64,000 nt of DNA, taken from contig AXWR01000010.1 in the NCBI GenBank assembly GCA_000482765.1, forward strand, positions 28,516 to 92,515, read 5' to 3'. Made by a program: the position numbers and the translations under genes. This document shows positions 17,418-25,698 of this stretch, piece by piece (positions within the stretch are counted from its first letter, which is position 1; each line of letters begins with the position of its first letter). The notes below the pieces were generated by a model, which was not told the origin of the DNA, did no database searches, and saw only the letters and a program-made list of their open reading frames with translations. The stretch comes from Meiothermus taiwanensis DSM 14542 (GTDB lineage: Bacteria; Deinococcota; Deinococci; Deinococcales; Thermaceae).

Positions 17418-20400
17418 CGGTGCCCTCCTAAAAAGTCCAGGCGCAGATAGAAGCCGGGGGCGGTATCGGGGGTGAGGCCGGTAAAGCCGCCGACGGTGTA
17501 GCCCAGGTTGAACCACAGGCCCTCCACGATCCGCAAGGAGGCCTCCAGGGAGAAAGCAGTGGCGTTGCTTTGGGTGCCGGGCTGGAACTGGTAGTATACC
17601 CCCCCGCCCAGGCCCAGCCAGTCGGTGAGGTAGTAGTTGGCCCCCAGGCCGAGCTGGTAGGTGTTGCCGCTGGGGTCGTCGAGCTTGAGGCGGTAGGCCA
17701 GGCTGGGGCGGAGCTGGAAGGAGAGACCGGGGTGATAGCTGCTGGCCAGGGCCCCTTCGAAGATACGCTCACCCACAATGCTCAGGCGGTGGTAGGTGAG
17801 CAGCGACACATCGCGCCCGCGCAGGGCGTAGGCCAGGGTGAAGCGGCCTTCGGAGGTGGGCAGAACCTGGTAGCTGGCATCCAGCGAGAGGGTCTGCTGC
17901 TCGTCGAGCTGGCCGGTGGCCCCGGCCCGCAGCACCACCTTGGGCTGCCCCGCGCTCCAGGCGGTCTCGCCCCCCAGGGTGGCGGTGAAGCCCTGGGCCT
18001 GGTAGCGCAGGGCCAGGCCAAAGGCAGCCTGATCCTGGCCGGTGCTGAGGCTGCGCTCATAGCCGGCGCTGGCGTTCAGGCTCCAATGTTCGGAGAGGGG
18101 GAGCGGGGCCTCCAGGCCAAAACGGGCCCGGTTGCCCTCGCCGGAGGCACCGGGGAGCTGGTAGGAGAGCGAGAGGTTGCTTCCACCCAGTTTCTGCTTG
18201 AGGCCGAGCTGGCCGCTCATGCCCAGGCCCCAGGTCTGGATCAGGTCGGCCTCGGCGGTGAGGTTGGCATCGAAGGCGTAGGTGCTTCTGAGGCGGGTGG
18301 AGGCGCTTTTGGTCAGGCTGAAGGGCTGGGCGTGGGTCAGTTCGGTGCTCAAGGGGCCGCTCTTGAAGCCCAGCCGCCCCAGGCTGGCCCAGGCTGCTTC
18401 CTCCCAGGTGTAGCCCAGCCCGGCCCCTACCGAGAAGCTCTGGGAGAGGCGGCGGGTGTAGAGCAGGCCGGTGCGGTTGCTGGGGCCGGTCTGGTGCTCG
18501 AGGCTGAGGCGGTCGGCCTCGCTCAGGTTGTAGGAAAGTTGGGCCTGGCCCTGGAGCCTGCCTTCGTAGGTCAGGTTGGTGCTGGCCTCTAGGGCCCCGT
18601 TTTTACCGGAGAGCTCGAGGCCGTACCGCTCCGCCGTACCCCGGCTGTAGCTCACTTTTACGCCAAAGCCGGGTGGCTGGTAGGCGGCCTCGGCCCCGTA
18701 GCGCCAGCCCTGGGCGGGCAGGTAGGCCGCTCCCAGCCCAAGGCTAAAGTCGCCGGCCTTCCAGCGGGCCCCGGCCCCGTAGCCCAGCTCGCGCTGCCCG
18801 CCCTGGGGGGCGTAGGTGACCTCGAGGTAAACCGGCTGGAAGTCGGGGTCGCTGGGCCAGAGGGGTCTGCTCAAGGTGAGGAGGCCGGTATCGGCGTCCA
18901 GCACATAGTCCTTGAGACGCTCGAGGCGGGTCTTCTGGCTTCCCACCCAGAGCACCACCTGCTCGCTGCCGGGCTCGGCCGGGCTGGACAGCCGGTAGTA
19001 GCGGGTGCCGTCGGGGGTGATGCGCTCGGTGCGGCTGCCCGCAGGCAGGTAGCCCACAAAGCCCTGCAGGGCCAGCTCGCCGCGGGTCTCGAGGCGCAGG
19101 GCCGTGCCCTGGGGCAGTCCGTCAACCCCAAAGACCGCCAGCTTGTCGGCGTAGTAGCCCAGGCTGAACCCCTCCTGGTCGTAGCGCAGAGCAAAAGGCT
19201 CATCCGAGCGCAGGGGGAGGGTGGCCTCGTTGCCAGCGCCGGTGAGGGGGAAGCGTCCGGTGGGGTCGGGCTGGTCGCGCAGGTTGGATTGCAGCCGGGG
19301 CTGGCCTGCTTCAAAGCGCAGCGAACCGTCCAGCGCGCCTTGCAGGAGGCCCGGGCCCAGGGGGCTTTCCAGATAGCCCCGCCCCAGCCCGAACACCTGA
19401 AGGCTATCGCCAAGGCGCACCCCCAGGCTTCCTTGAAGCTGCCACAGGGTGCTCTGGCGGCCCAGCACGAAGAATTCGTTTTGCGCTTGCAGTTCCCCGG
19501 TTGCCAGCCGCAGGCGCAGGGTGGTGGGGGTGGGGGTGGGCTTCAGGCGCAGCCGGGCCACCCCGTCCTTCAAAAGCACCTGGTAGCCCGAGAGCAGCGG
19601 GAAGGCATCCTCCTCCAGAGGTTCTAACGAAGCCTCTACCGTGAGAGGGCCAAAGCCCGAGGCCAGGCCCAGCGCATCCACGGCCCGCACCTCGAGCTCC
19701 AGCGGGGTGCGGCCATCGGCCAGCAGGCGCAGGGGGCGTACTTCCAGCCGCACGGGGCTACCGGCCAGGAAGACCTCCACCCGATCCGAGCCCAGGGGGG
19801 TCTGCACCTCGATCAGGTTGCGGCCCGGCTGCAGCGGCAGGCCGTAGTACTCCAGGCGCTGCAGGCCGAGGGCGCTGTCGTAGGTGGCCTGGCCCAGGAA
19901 CCTGGAGTCTACGGGGGCCCCGTTCACGGTCAGACGGGTCTCGAGGCCGTTGGGGGTTTGCAGCACCACCCGGGCTTTATCGCTGCGGAACACACTGCCG
20001 GGCATGGGCTCCTGGATGAAGCCGTCGCGGGCTGTAGCCACGATGGGCTGGGCTTTTTCCAGGTCGGCCAGGCGCTGCTGGCCCTGCAGGTAGACTTCCC
20101 GGTCGCCTACCTGCGCGGTCAGGGTGGGTTCGGGTATGGGGCCCAGGGCCTCGCGGTGGCGGAGCTGGTAGGTGAGCTGGCCCTGGCGCTGGTAGGGCAG
20201 CTCGAAGTAGAGGCGGCCCTTCTCGTCCTGGCGGGGGTCGGGGATGGGGCGGCCATCCAGCCGGGCTGAACCGGGTTCGTAGGTGCTTTGGGCGGGGGGC
20301 TGGTGGGTGAGCAGCAGGCGCTCGAAGGGGGCGCTGCCCTGCACCTCAAAGTCCAGGGTGACGGTGGAAAGCCGGCGGGGCTCGAGGATGGGCAGGGCCT

Positions 20401-22924
20401 GCAGGGTGGCTTTGGCGGGGAGGGAGGCCGGGGTGCTGCCCACAAAGGCCGTGACCTGGTTGTCGAGCGAGCCCACCCGTTCGGCCCGGGCCTCCAGCTC
20501 CATCTCCCGCACCTCGCCGGGCTGTAGCGTAAATTCCAGGCTTTCCGGCAGGCTCACCCGCAGGCCCTCGGCGGGCGACTCCTGCAGGCGCAGGTTGAGT
20601 GGGTGATCGGTGGGGTTGCCGAGCCGAATGGTGAAGCGGGCCTGGCCGCCCACCAGCACCCGGCCCGGTTCCACGGTCTTCTCGAGCTGCACCAGCACCC
20701 GCTGGAGGCTGTCGGGCGCGCTGGGGTGGCCGCCGTTGGAGGTGAGCTGGGCCAGGAACGACCCCTCAGCCGCCGGGCCAAAGCGCACCCGGGCTTTATA
20801 GAGGTGGGTGGCGCTGGCGCCGGGGGCCAGTTCACCGCTAAAGACCGGGGTTTGCGCCACCTCCAGCCACTCGGGGTGGCTGTCGCGCAGCTCGTAGTTC
20901 AGGGGGGCCTGGCCGGTGTTGCGCACCACCAGGCGCACCTCTACTTCTTCCCCCGGCACCACCCGGCGCTTATCCAGCGAGCGCGAGAGCTCGGCCACCG
21001 GGCGCAGCACCCGCACCTCGGCCTGGGCCGTGGCGATGAGGCTGCCATCGGGCCGGAGAAGCTGGGCCTGGTTGACGAGGAGGCTGGGGGCTGCCTCGCC
21101 CACCGGGCTGCGCACCTGGAAGCTGCGTCTTTCCCCCGGGGATAGCTCAAAGATCTGGTCAAACCCCACGGGCTCGTCCTTCAAGCGCACCTGCCCTTTT
21201 TCATCCCCGGTATTGGTTGCCGTCAGCTGCCATACGGCCTCATCGCCCACGGCCACCTGGGGGGTCAGGGCTACTTTCTGCAGGGTGAAGGTGGCCGGCC
21301 GAATGATGCTCAATCGGGCACTGGATTTTTGCCCCCAGGGGCTCAGGGTGGCGCCAACCTCGGGCTCGCCCTTGCACAGGGCCCGGGCCCGCACCTGCAA
21401 CACCGCCTCGCGGCCCTGGGCGATGGGGGCCAGCAGGCGGGGGGCCTCGAGGGCCTCCAGGCAGGGGGGCAGTTCAAGCTCGAGGTCGGCGGGCAGCAGG
21501 CGCGGGAAGGCGGTGGTAGCGCGGGCGGTCAGGAGGGTCTCCTCGCCTACGCGCAGATGGGCCGGGGCGGCCTCCAGGGTCAGCCGAACCTCTGGATAGA
21601 CTTTGAAGCGCACCTGCTGGGTCTGGTTGGTCAGGAGTTCCACAACCGAGGGCCCCTCGATGCGGGCCCCACCCAGTTGGGGCACGAGGGGGTAGGTGCC
21701 CGGCGCCAGGCTCAGACGGGCCCGGCCCTGTTCAAGTGCCACGGGCTGTTCGTTTACTGTGAGCGGCAGGTCGAAGGGCTGTTCGCCCTCCGGCAGCACC
21801 AGCACCGCCTCGAGTTCCAGGGTAGACGCGGGCGGAGCGGCGGGGCTTGTTGAAGCGGGGGCTGGCCTTTCCACCACATAGCGCACCAGGCCGCCCGCAC
21901 AGCCGAAGCGGGCAGTATGGGCATCCAGGGCTTCCCCGCCTTCTACCTCCATCCGCACCAGGCGGTACCCCTCGGCCAGGGCCGGCAGCCGAAGGGTGCG
22001 GATCTTGTCGCCCTCCACGCCAGGGGTGATCTCGAGCGGCCGTCCGGCGGTGTCCTGCACCAAAGCCTGCACCGGGCGCGGGGGCACCACCCGGAAGGCC
22101 TCCCGCTCCACTTCCATACAGGCGTCCACCCGGAAGCCGATGGTGTTGGAGTACTGGGTGGCGGTTCTGGGCTGGCGGAAGCCGAAGCGCACCAGGCCAG
22201 GCCGCCGGATATCGAAGTAGGCCCAGGTTCGATCCCCGGAGACGGGCCGGGCCTCTGTGCTTCCGTCCTGCCAGCGCACCCGGCCCTCCATCTCCTTCGG
22301 GCCATCCTCGTCGTAGAAGCCCACGCGCAAGGGCAGCACCTCGGGGCTCACGTTGAGCACGAAGGGCTCGTGCCAGTCCTGCCCCCGGATGGTGGCCACC
22401 GAAAGCGGGGTCACTGCCTGAAAAGGCCGGACGTCGTAGAGCTGAAGGGTGGGGTCTATGAGCAGTTCGGCGGCCTCCGGCACACTGGTCTGGATGCGGT
22501 AGCGGAAGGCGTTCTTGCCCAGGCCGGCCAGGCGGCTCTTGAGCAGGTAGACCCCCGGCTCCACCTGGCCCCGGAAGAACAGCACCCAGCGGTGCGGCTC
22601 CACGCTAAAGTTCTCCTGGGCCAGCACTTTTCCATCCCGGATCAGCACAAACTCGGCCAGCATCTGACCTCGGCCCTTGTCGTAGCGCTCATCGCCGAGT
22701 TCTTCCTGGCCCTTTAGGGCCCGGCGGTAGTCGGTGGGGTCGAAGCCAGGGGAGTAGATCTGAAGGTTCAGGATGGTGGGTTTGCTTACCACCACGCTGG
22801 CCCGCAGCTCCTGGATTTCCCAGCCCAGCGCGTCCCCCGGCACGATGCCCTTGAGGTCGGTACGGGTTTGGCCCAGGGCCGGGAAGGCCAGCAGCAGGAG
22901 GAGCGGAGCAAGCCAGCGTCTCAT
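17414..22924 (-). CDS. Giant outer-membrane protein: Ig-like repeats plus C-terminal beta-barrel
   Basis: 1836 residues. The signal peptide ends near LLAFPALGQ. The middle (roughly 340-1180) is a chain of beta-sandwich repeats, several DUF11-like ('VVPGEEVEVRLVVRNTG', 'VEPGRVLVGGQARFTIRLGN'). From about residue 1190 the sequence becomes amphipathic alternating strands rich in Gly, Tyr, Leu and Ser, with turns, as in an outer-membrane beta-barrel. It ends in 'FYLRLDFLGGHR', resembling a BAM-recognised final strand. A segment LKDYVLDADTGLLTLSRPL before the barrel resembles one seen in other surface proteins. It is the only clear outer-membrane protein of the cluster and a good candidate for anchor or export channel of its neighbours; this is inference. 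ATG and stop overlap both neighbours (ATGA). Confidence 0.75.
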   Translation of the reverse strand: MRRWLAPLLLLLAFPALGQTRTDLKGIVPGDALGWEIQELRASVVVSKPTILNLQIYSPGFDPTDYRRALKGQEELGDERYDKGRGQMLAEFVLIRDGKVLAQENFSVEPHRWVLFFRGQVEPGVYLLKSRLAGLGKNAFRYRIQTSVPEAAELLIDPTLQLYDVRPFQAVTPLSVATIRGQDWHEPFVLNVSPEVLPLRVGFYDEDGPKEMEGRVRWQDGSTEARPVSGDRTWAYFDIRRPGLVRFGFRQPRTATQYSNTIGFRVDACMEVEREAFRVVPPRPVQALVQDTAGRPLEITPGVEGDKIRTLRLPALAEGYRLVRMEVEGGEALDAHTARFGCAGGLVRYVVERPAPASTSPAAPPASTLELEAVLVLPEGEQPFDLPLTVNEQPVALEQGRARLSLAPGTYPLVPQLGGARIEGPSVVELLTNQTQQVRFKVYPEVRLTLEAAPAHLRVGEETLLTARATTAFPRLLPADLELELPPCLEALEAPRLLAPIAQGREAVLQVRARALCKGEPEVGATLSPWGQKSSARLSIIRPATFTLQKVALTPQVAVGDEAVWQLTATNTGDEKGQVRLKDEPVGFDQIFELSPGERRSFQVRSPVGEAAPSLLVNQAQLLRPDGSLIATAQAEVRVLRPVAELSRSLDKRRVVPGEEVEVRLVVRNTGQAPLNYELRDSHPEWLEVAQTPVFSGELAPGASATHLYKARVRFGPAAEGSFLAQLTSNGGHPSAPDSLQRVLVQLEKTVEPGRVLVGGQARFTIRLGNPTDHPLNLRLQESPAEGLRVSLPESLEFTLQPGEVREMELEARAERVGSLDNQVTAFVGSTPASLPAKATLQALPILEPRRLSTVTLDFEVQGSAPFERLLLTHQPPAQSTYEPGSARLDGRPIPDPRQDEKGRLYFELPYQRQGQLTYQLRHREALGPIPEPTLTAQVGDREVYLQGQQRLADLEKAQPIVATARDGFIQEPMPGSVFRSDKARVVLQTPNGLETRLTVNGAPVDSRFLGQATYDSALGLQRLEYYGLPLQPGRNLIEVQTPLGSDRVEVFLAGSPVRLEVRPLRLLADGRTPLELEVRAVDALGLASGFGPLTVEASLEPLEEDAFPLLSGYQVLLKDGVARLRLKPTPTPTTLRLRLATGELQAQNEFFVLGRQSTLWQLQGSLGVRLGDSLQVFGLGRGYLESPLGPGLLQGALDGSLRFEAGQPRLQSNLRDQPDPTGRFPLTGAGNEATLPLRSDEPFALRYDQEGFSLGYYADKLAVFGVDGLPQGTALRLETRGELALQGFVGYLPAGSRTERITPDGTRYYRLSSPAEPGSEQVVLWVGSQKTRLERLKDYVLDADTGLLTLSRPLWPSDPDFQPVYLEVTYAPQGGQRELGYGAGARWKAGDFSLGLGAAYLPAQGWRYGAEAAYQPPGFGVKVSYSRGTAERYGLELSGKNGALEASTNLTYEGRLQGQAQLSYNLSEADRLSLEHQTGPSNRTGLLYTRRLSQSFSVGAGLGYTWEEAAWASLGRLGFKSGPLSTELTHAQPFSLTKSASTRLRSTYAFDANLTAEADLIQTWGLGMSGQLGLKQKLGGSNLSLSYQLPGASGEGNRARFGLEAPLPLSEHWSLNASAGYERSLSTGQDQAAFGLALRYQAQGFTATLGGETAWSAGQPKVVLRAGATGQLDEQQTLSLDASYQVLPTSEGRFTLAYALRGRDVSLLTYHRLSIVGERIFEGALASSYHPGLSFQLRPSLAYRLKLDDPSGNTYQLGLGANYYLTDWLGLGGGVYYQFQPGTQSNATAFSLEASLRIVEGLWFNLGYTVGGFTGLTPDTAPGFYLRLDFLGGHR

Positions 22925-25629
22925 GGGTACCTCCAGCGCACCTGGGGATCGGTTAGATGGGGTGTGCCTTCCAGGTCGTAGGTGAGGGTCTTCTGGCCCT
23001 GGAACTGCACAAAGTGGAAGCTGCGCTCACCGCCGCCGGGGAGGGGGTCGGTGAGGGTCAGGTCGGTGAGGGGCTCGTCGGATTCCAGTACCAGCACCAC
23101 TCGAAAACCCTCTGGTAGCGGCAGCAGCTTTTTGCTAAGGCGCAGGGGGCCAAACTCCAGAACGGTCTCGCGCTGGGCACGGGCCAGGCCCGCTGGGCGC
23201 TCGAGGGGGAAGTCGCTCACGGTCAGGCCCTCCACCCGTACCCGGTGGCGGTAGCCCGCCCCCTGGGCCTCGGGGTGGGGGAGGGGCGGGAAGGGGGCCG
23301 AGGCCGGCTCGAGCATCACCTCCCACACCCCGCCGGTAAGGTTGCGGAAGCTGTAGCGCCCCTCGGCATCGGTCAGGGCCTGCCAGCCGTTGCCGAGAAT
23401 CACTCGAGCCCCCGGCAGCGGCACATCCAGGCCGGCGGTGTACAGACCGTCGCGGTTGGTATCCAGAAAGACCCGGCCCACCAGCAGATGGGGTACGGCC
23501 AGCACGCCCTGCTCGACCTGCACCGAGGCCGAGGCCACCGCGCTGGCTACCGCGCTTCCGCCTGCGCTATCCCCGGTGGCCTGCACGGTGTTTTTCAGCT
23601 CGCTACCGGCCCCCGCCAGCACCCGCATGCGGTAGCGAAGCTCCACCCGCGCCCCGGGGGCCAGGGTGAGGTTTTCCCAGACCAGGCGGCCGTTTTGCAG
23701 AACGGGTTCCGTGGGGCTGGCGCTACCGGCCAGGTATTGCAGGTGGGGGTCGGGGGTGTCTTCCAGGCGCACCGTGAGGGGAACCTGCCCCACATTGACC
23801 GCGATCAGGGTGTAGGTGAGCAGGTCGCCCACCTTGACCTTTCTGGGCTCCACCCGCTTTTCCAGAAGCAGGGCCGCCGCCTGCACCCGCAAGGTGACGC
23901 TGTTGGAAACCAATGGGTTGCCAATATCGGCAGAACGCAGGCTGAAGCGGTTTACAATGGCTACATTGTCGGGCACGGCGGCGTTAACCCGCACGCGCAG
24001 GCGCAGGGTGAGGGTGCTCCGGGCTGCCAGCGTCAGGCTCCAGCGCACCGTGCGGCTTCCGGGGTCGAAGACCCCCCCGTCGGAAGCTGAGAGGAACTCG
24101 AGGTGGGCCTCCAGGGCATCTTCAATTTGCACGTTTGAGAGGGTCAAGGGCAGCGGATTCTCAACCTGTAAGGTGTATTCCACCCCCTGCCCGGGACTCA
24201 CGATGGGCCCGCTCGAGCTGTTCTTGAACAGAACGATCTGAGAAAGATCCCAGACCTGTGCGACGCGATCCACGGTGGGGTCGGCGCTGCCAGTGCTCCC
24301 CGAGCGAGCCAGCAGGCTGAACTCAAAGGCAGGTGTACCGGCAGGCAGGGCCGATATGCAGGCCTGGAAGTCCAGGGTGTTTCCTGGGGCCAGCGTGATG
24401 GGGGTGGGCAGGCTGGCCCCGCCCATGGTGCGGTAGGTCAGGTTCACGCCGCTGGGCAGCCCAAGAGCCTCCAGGGTATAGGTATCGGGTGCATTGCCGC
24501 TGTTGAGCAGGGTATGGTGAAAGCAGTAAGGCTGCCCGGCCAGCACCTCGGCTTCCTGCCGGTCGGCAGCGCCTGCGGCCTGCGGGTTGCCGATGGGCCC
24601 CAGGGCGTGGGCGTAAAGGGCGGCAATTTGCAGCGAAACCTGGGTCTGTGCGCTGCTTTCGCTGGAGGTGGCACGGGCCAGGTTAATCCGCTCGCCCGGC
24701 GCGGTGTCGGCAGCGACCTGCATCCGGAAGCTAAAGACGGCTTCCTCGCCCACCTCGAGGCCATCCAGCACCAGCCGGAGGCCGCGCACGCTGGCGGGCT
24801 CGAGGCTGCTCCAATTAGCCCCGTCGAAGTACTCCAGGCGGCCTTTAACCGCACTTGCAGAGCCAGCCAGATATGCCAGGCCGCTCAGTTCGGGCACATC
24901 CAGCCGATCCTCTACGTAAACTGGCCCGCTGGCGCGCGCACTGCCCAGGTTTTGTACCCGCAGGGTGAAGCCCACGCTCTGGTTTTGTCGAACCGGGTTC
25001 GCATCCACCGACTTGGCCAGGCTCAAAGCTGGCCCGCTGCCGATGCGAATAGCGCCAAAGTTATCCTCATCGCGCGTACCGTCGGGGCAGGAGGCCACAG
25101 GGCTAATCAGCAGCTCGCCGCTGGCTGAGGGTGGGGTCTGTACGGCCATAACCAGCCGCACCTCCTGTCCCATATCCAGGGAGAGGCTGCTAACTTCCGG
25201 CTCGCCGGGGTCGAGCTGGGCGTTGGCGTTGACATCGAGATAAAAGCGCACTGTGCTGGGTGTCCAGGCGGCTCCGTTTTGCAACCAGCTCAGGTTGAAC
25301 AGAAAACTTTGATTTCCACTGTTTTGCAAGCGATAGCTAAAATAGGCGGTTCCACCGGCTGGAGCAGTGGTGCGCTGGCCGGGGCTGGCAAGGTTGCCGT
25401 TGGGGGTCATGGCCGGAACGCACACCGCCTGTACCCGGGTCTCCACCTCGTTGGATAGATACACCTGGCCGTTCACAATGGCCGCAGCCTGGTTGCGAAT
25501 TACCGTCCCAGCGGGCGCAGCCCAGGCCAGGTGTAAGCAAAACAACACCCATGCCAAACCTGCCCAGAGGGTGGAACCCTGGCTTCTCCTGGCCCTGTGG
25601 GCAGTTGGTATGGGTGCTTGGGTTTGCAT
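22921..25629 (-). CDS. Secreted DUF11-repeat surface protein
   Basis: 902 residues. A positively charged N-terminus and hydrophobic stretch (LWAGLAWVLFCLHLAWAA) act as signal peptide. The mature start PAGTVIRNQAAAIVNG closely parallels the mature start of the next upstream protein (PAGTNISNQASAS). Four or more DUF11-type repeats follow, e.g. ARKVKVGDLLTYTLIAVNVG (with VEPRKV before it). Near the C-terminus is an SdrD B-like module with a calcium-loop-like DTNRDGLYTAGLD (about residues 740-752). Its stop overlaps the ATG of the 1836-residue gene. The ribosome binding site is weak. No enzymatic motif was found. Confidence 0.72.
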   Translation of the reverse strand: MQTQAPIPTAHRARRSQGSTLWAGLAWVLFCLHLAWAAPAGTVIRNQAAAIVNGQVYLSNEVETRVQAVCVPAMTPNGNLASPGQRTTAPAGGTAYFSYRLQNSGNQSFLFNLSWLQNGAAWTPSTVRFYLDVNANAQLDPGEPEVSSLSLDMGQEVRLVMAVQTPPSASGELLISPVASCPDGTRDEDNFGAIRIGSGPALSLAKSVDANPVRQNQSVGFTLRVQNLGSARASGPVYVEDRLDVPELSGLAYLAGSASAVKGRLEYFDGANWSSLEPASVRGLRLVLDGLEVGEEAVFSFRMQVAADTAPGERINLARATSSESSAQTQVSLQIAALYAHALGPIGNPQAAGAADRQEAEVLAGQPYCFHHTLLNSGNAPDTYTLEALGLPSGVNLTYRTMGGASLPTPITLAPGNTLDFQACISALPAGTPAFEFSLLARSGSTGSADPTVDRVAQVWDLSQIVLFKNSSSGPIVSPGQGVEYTLQVENPLPLTLSNVQIEDALEAHLEFLSASDGGVFDPGSRTVRWSLTLAARSTLTLRLRVRVNAAVPDNVAIVNRFSLRSADIGNPLVSNSVTLRVQAAALLLEKRVEPRKVKVGDLLTYTLIAVNVGQVPLTVRLEDTPDPHLQYLAGSASPTEPVLQNGRLVWENLTLAPGARVELRYRMRVLAGAGSELKNTVQATGDSAGGSAVASAVASASVQVEQGVLAVPHLLVGRVFLDTNRDGLYTAGLDVPLPGARVILGNGWQALTDAEGRYSFRNLTGGVWEVMLEPASAPFPPLPHPEAQGAGYRHRVRVEGLTVSDFPLERPAGLARAQRETVLEFGPLRLSKKLLPLPEGFRVVLVLESDEPLTDLTLTDPLPGGGERSFHFVQFQGQKTLTYDLEGTPHLTDPQVRWRYP

Positions 25630-25650
25630 GGGCTCTTGCTTTGGTTTATT

Positions 25651-25680
25651 CCCTACGAGGGCTCAGAGGCCCTCGCAGGG
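25651..25680 (-). terminator. Hairpin between two envelope genes
   Basis: CCCTGCGAGGGC and GCCCTCGTAGGG (minus strand) pair almost perfectly around a 6-base loop in the 69-base gap between the 897- and 902-residue genes. No T run follows, so it is more likely a partial terminator, an mRNA-stabilising element or a polarity element than a full stop. Confidence 0.5.
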
Positions 25681-25698
25681 ATGGGTATGTAATCCGGC

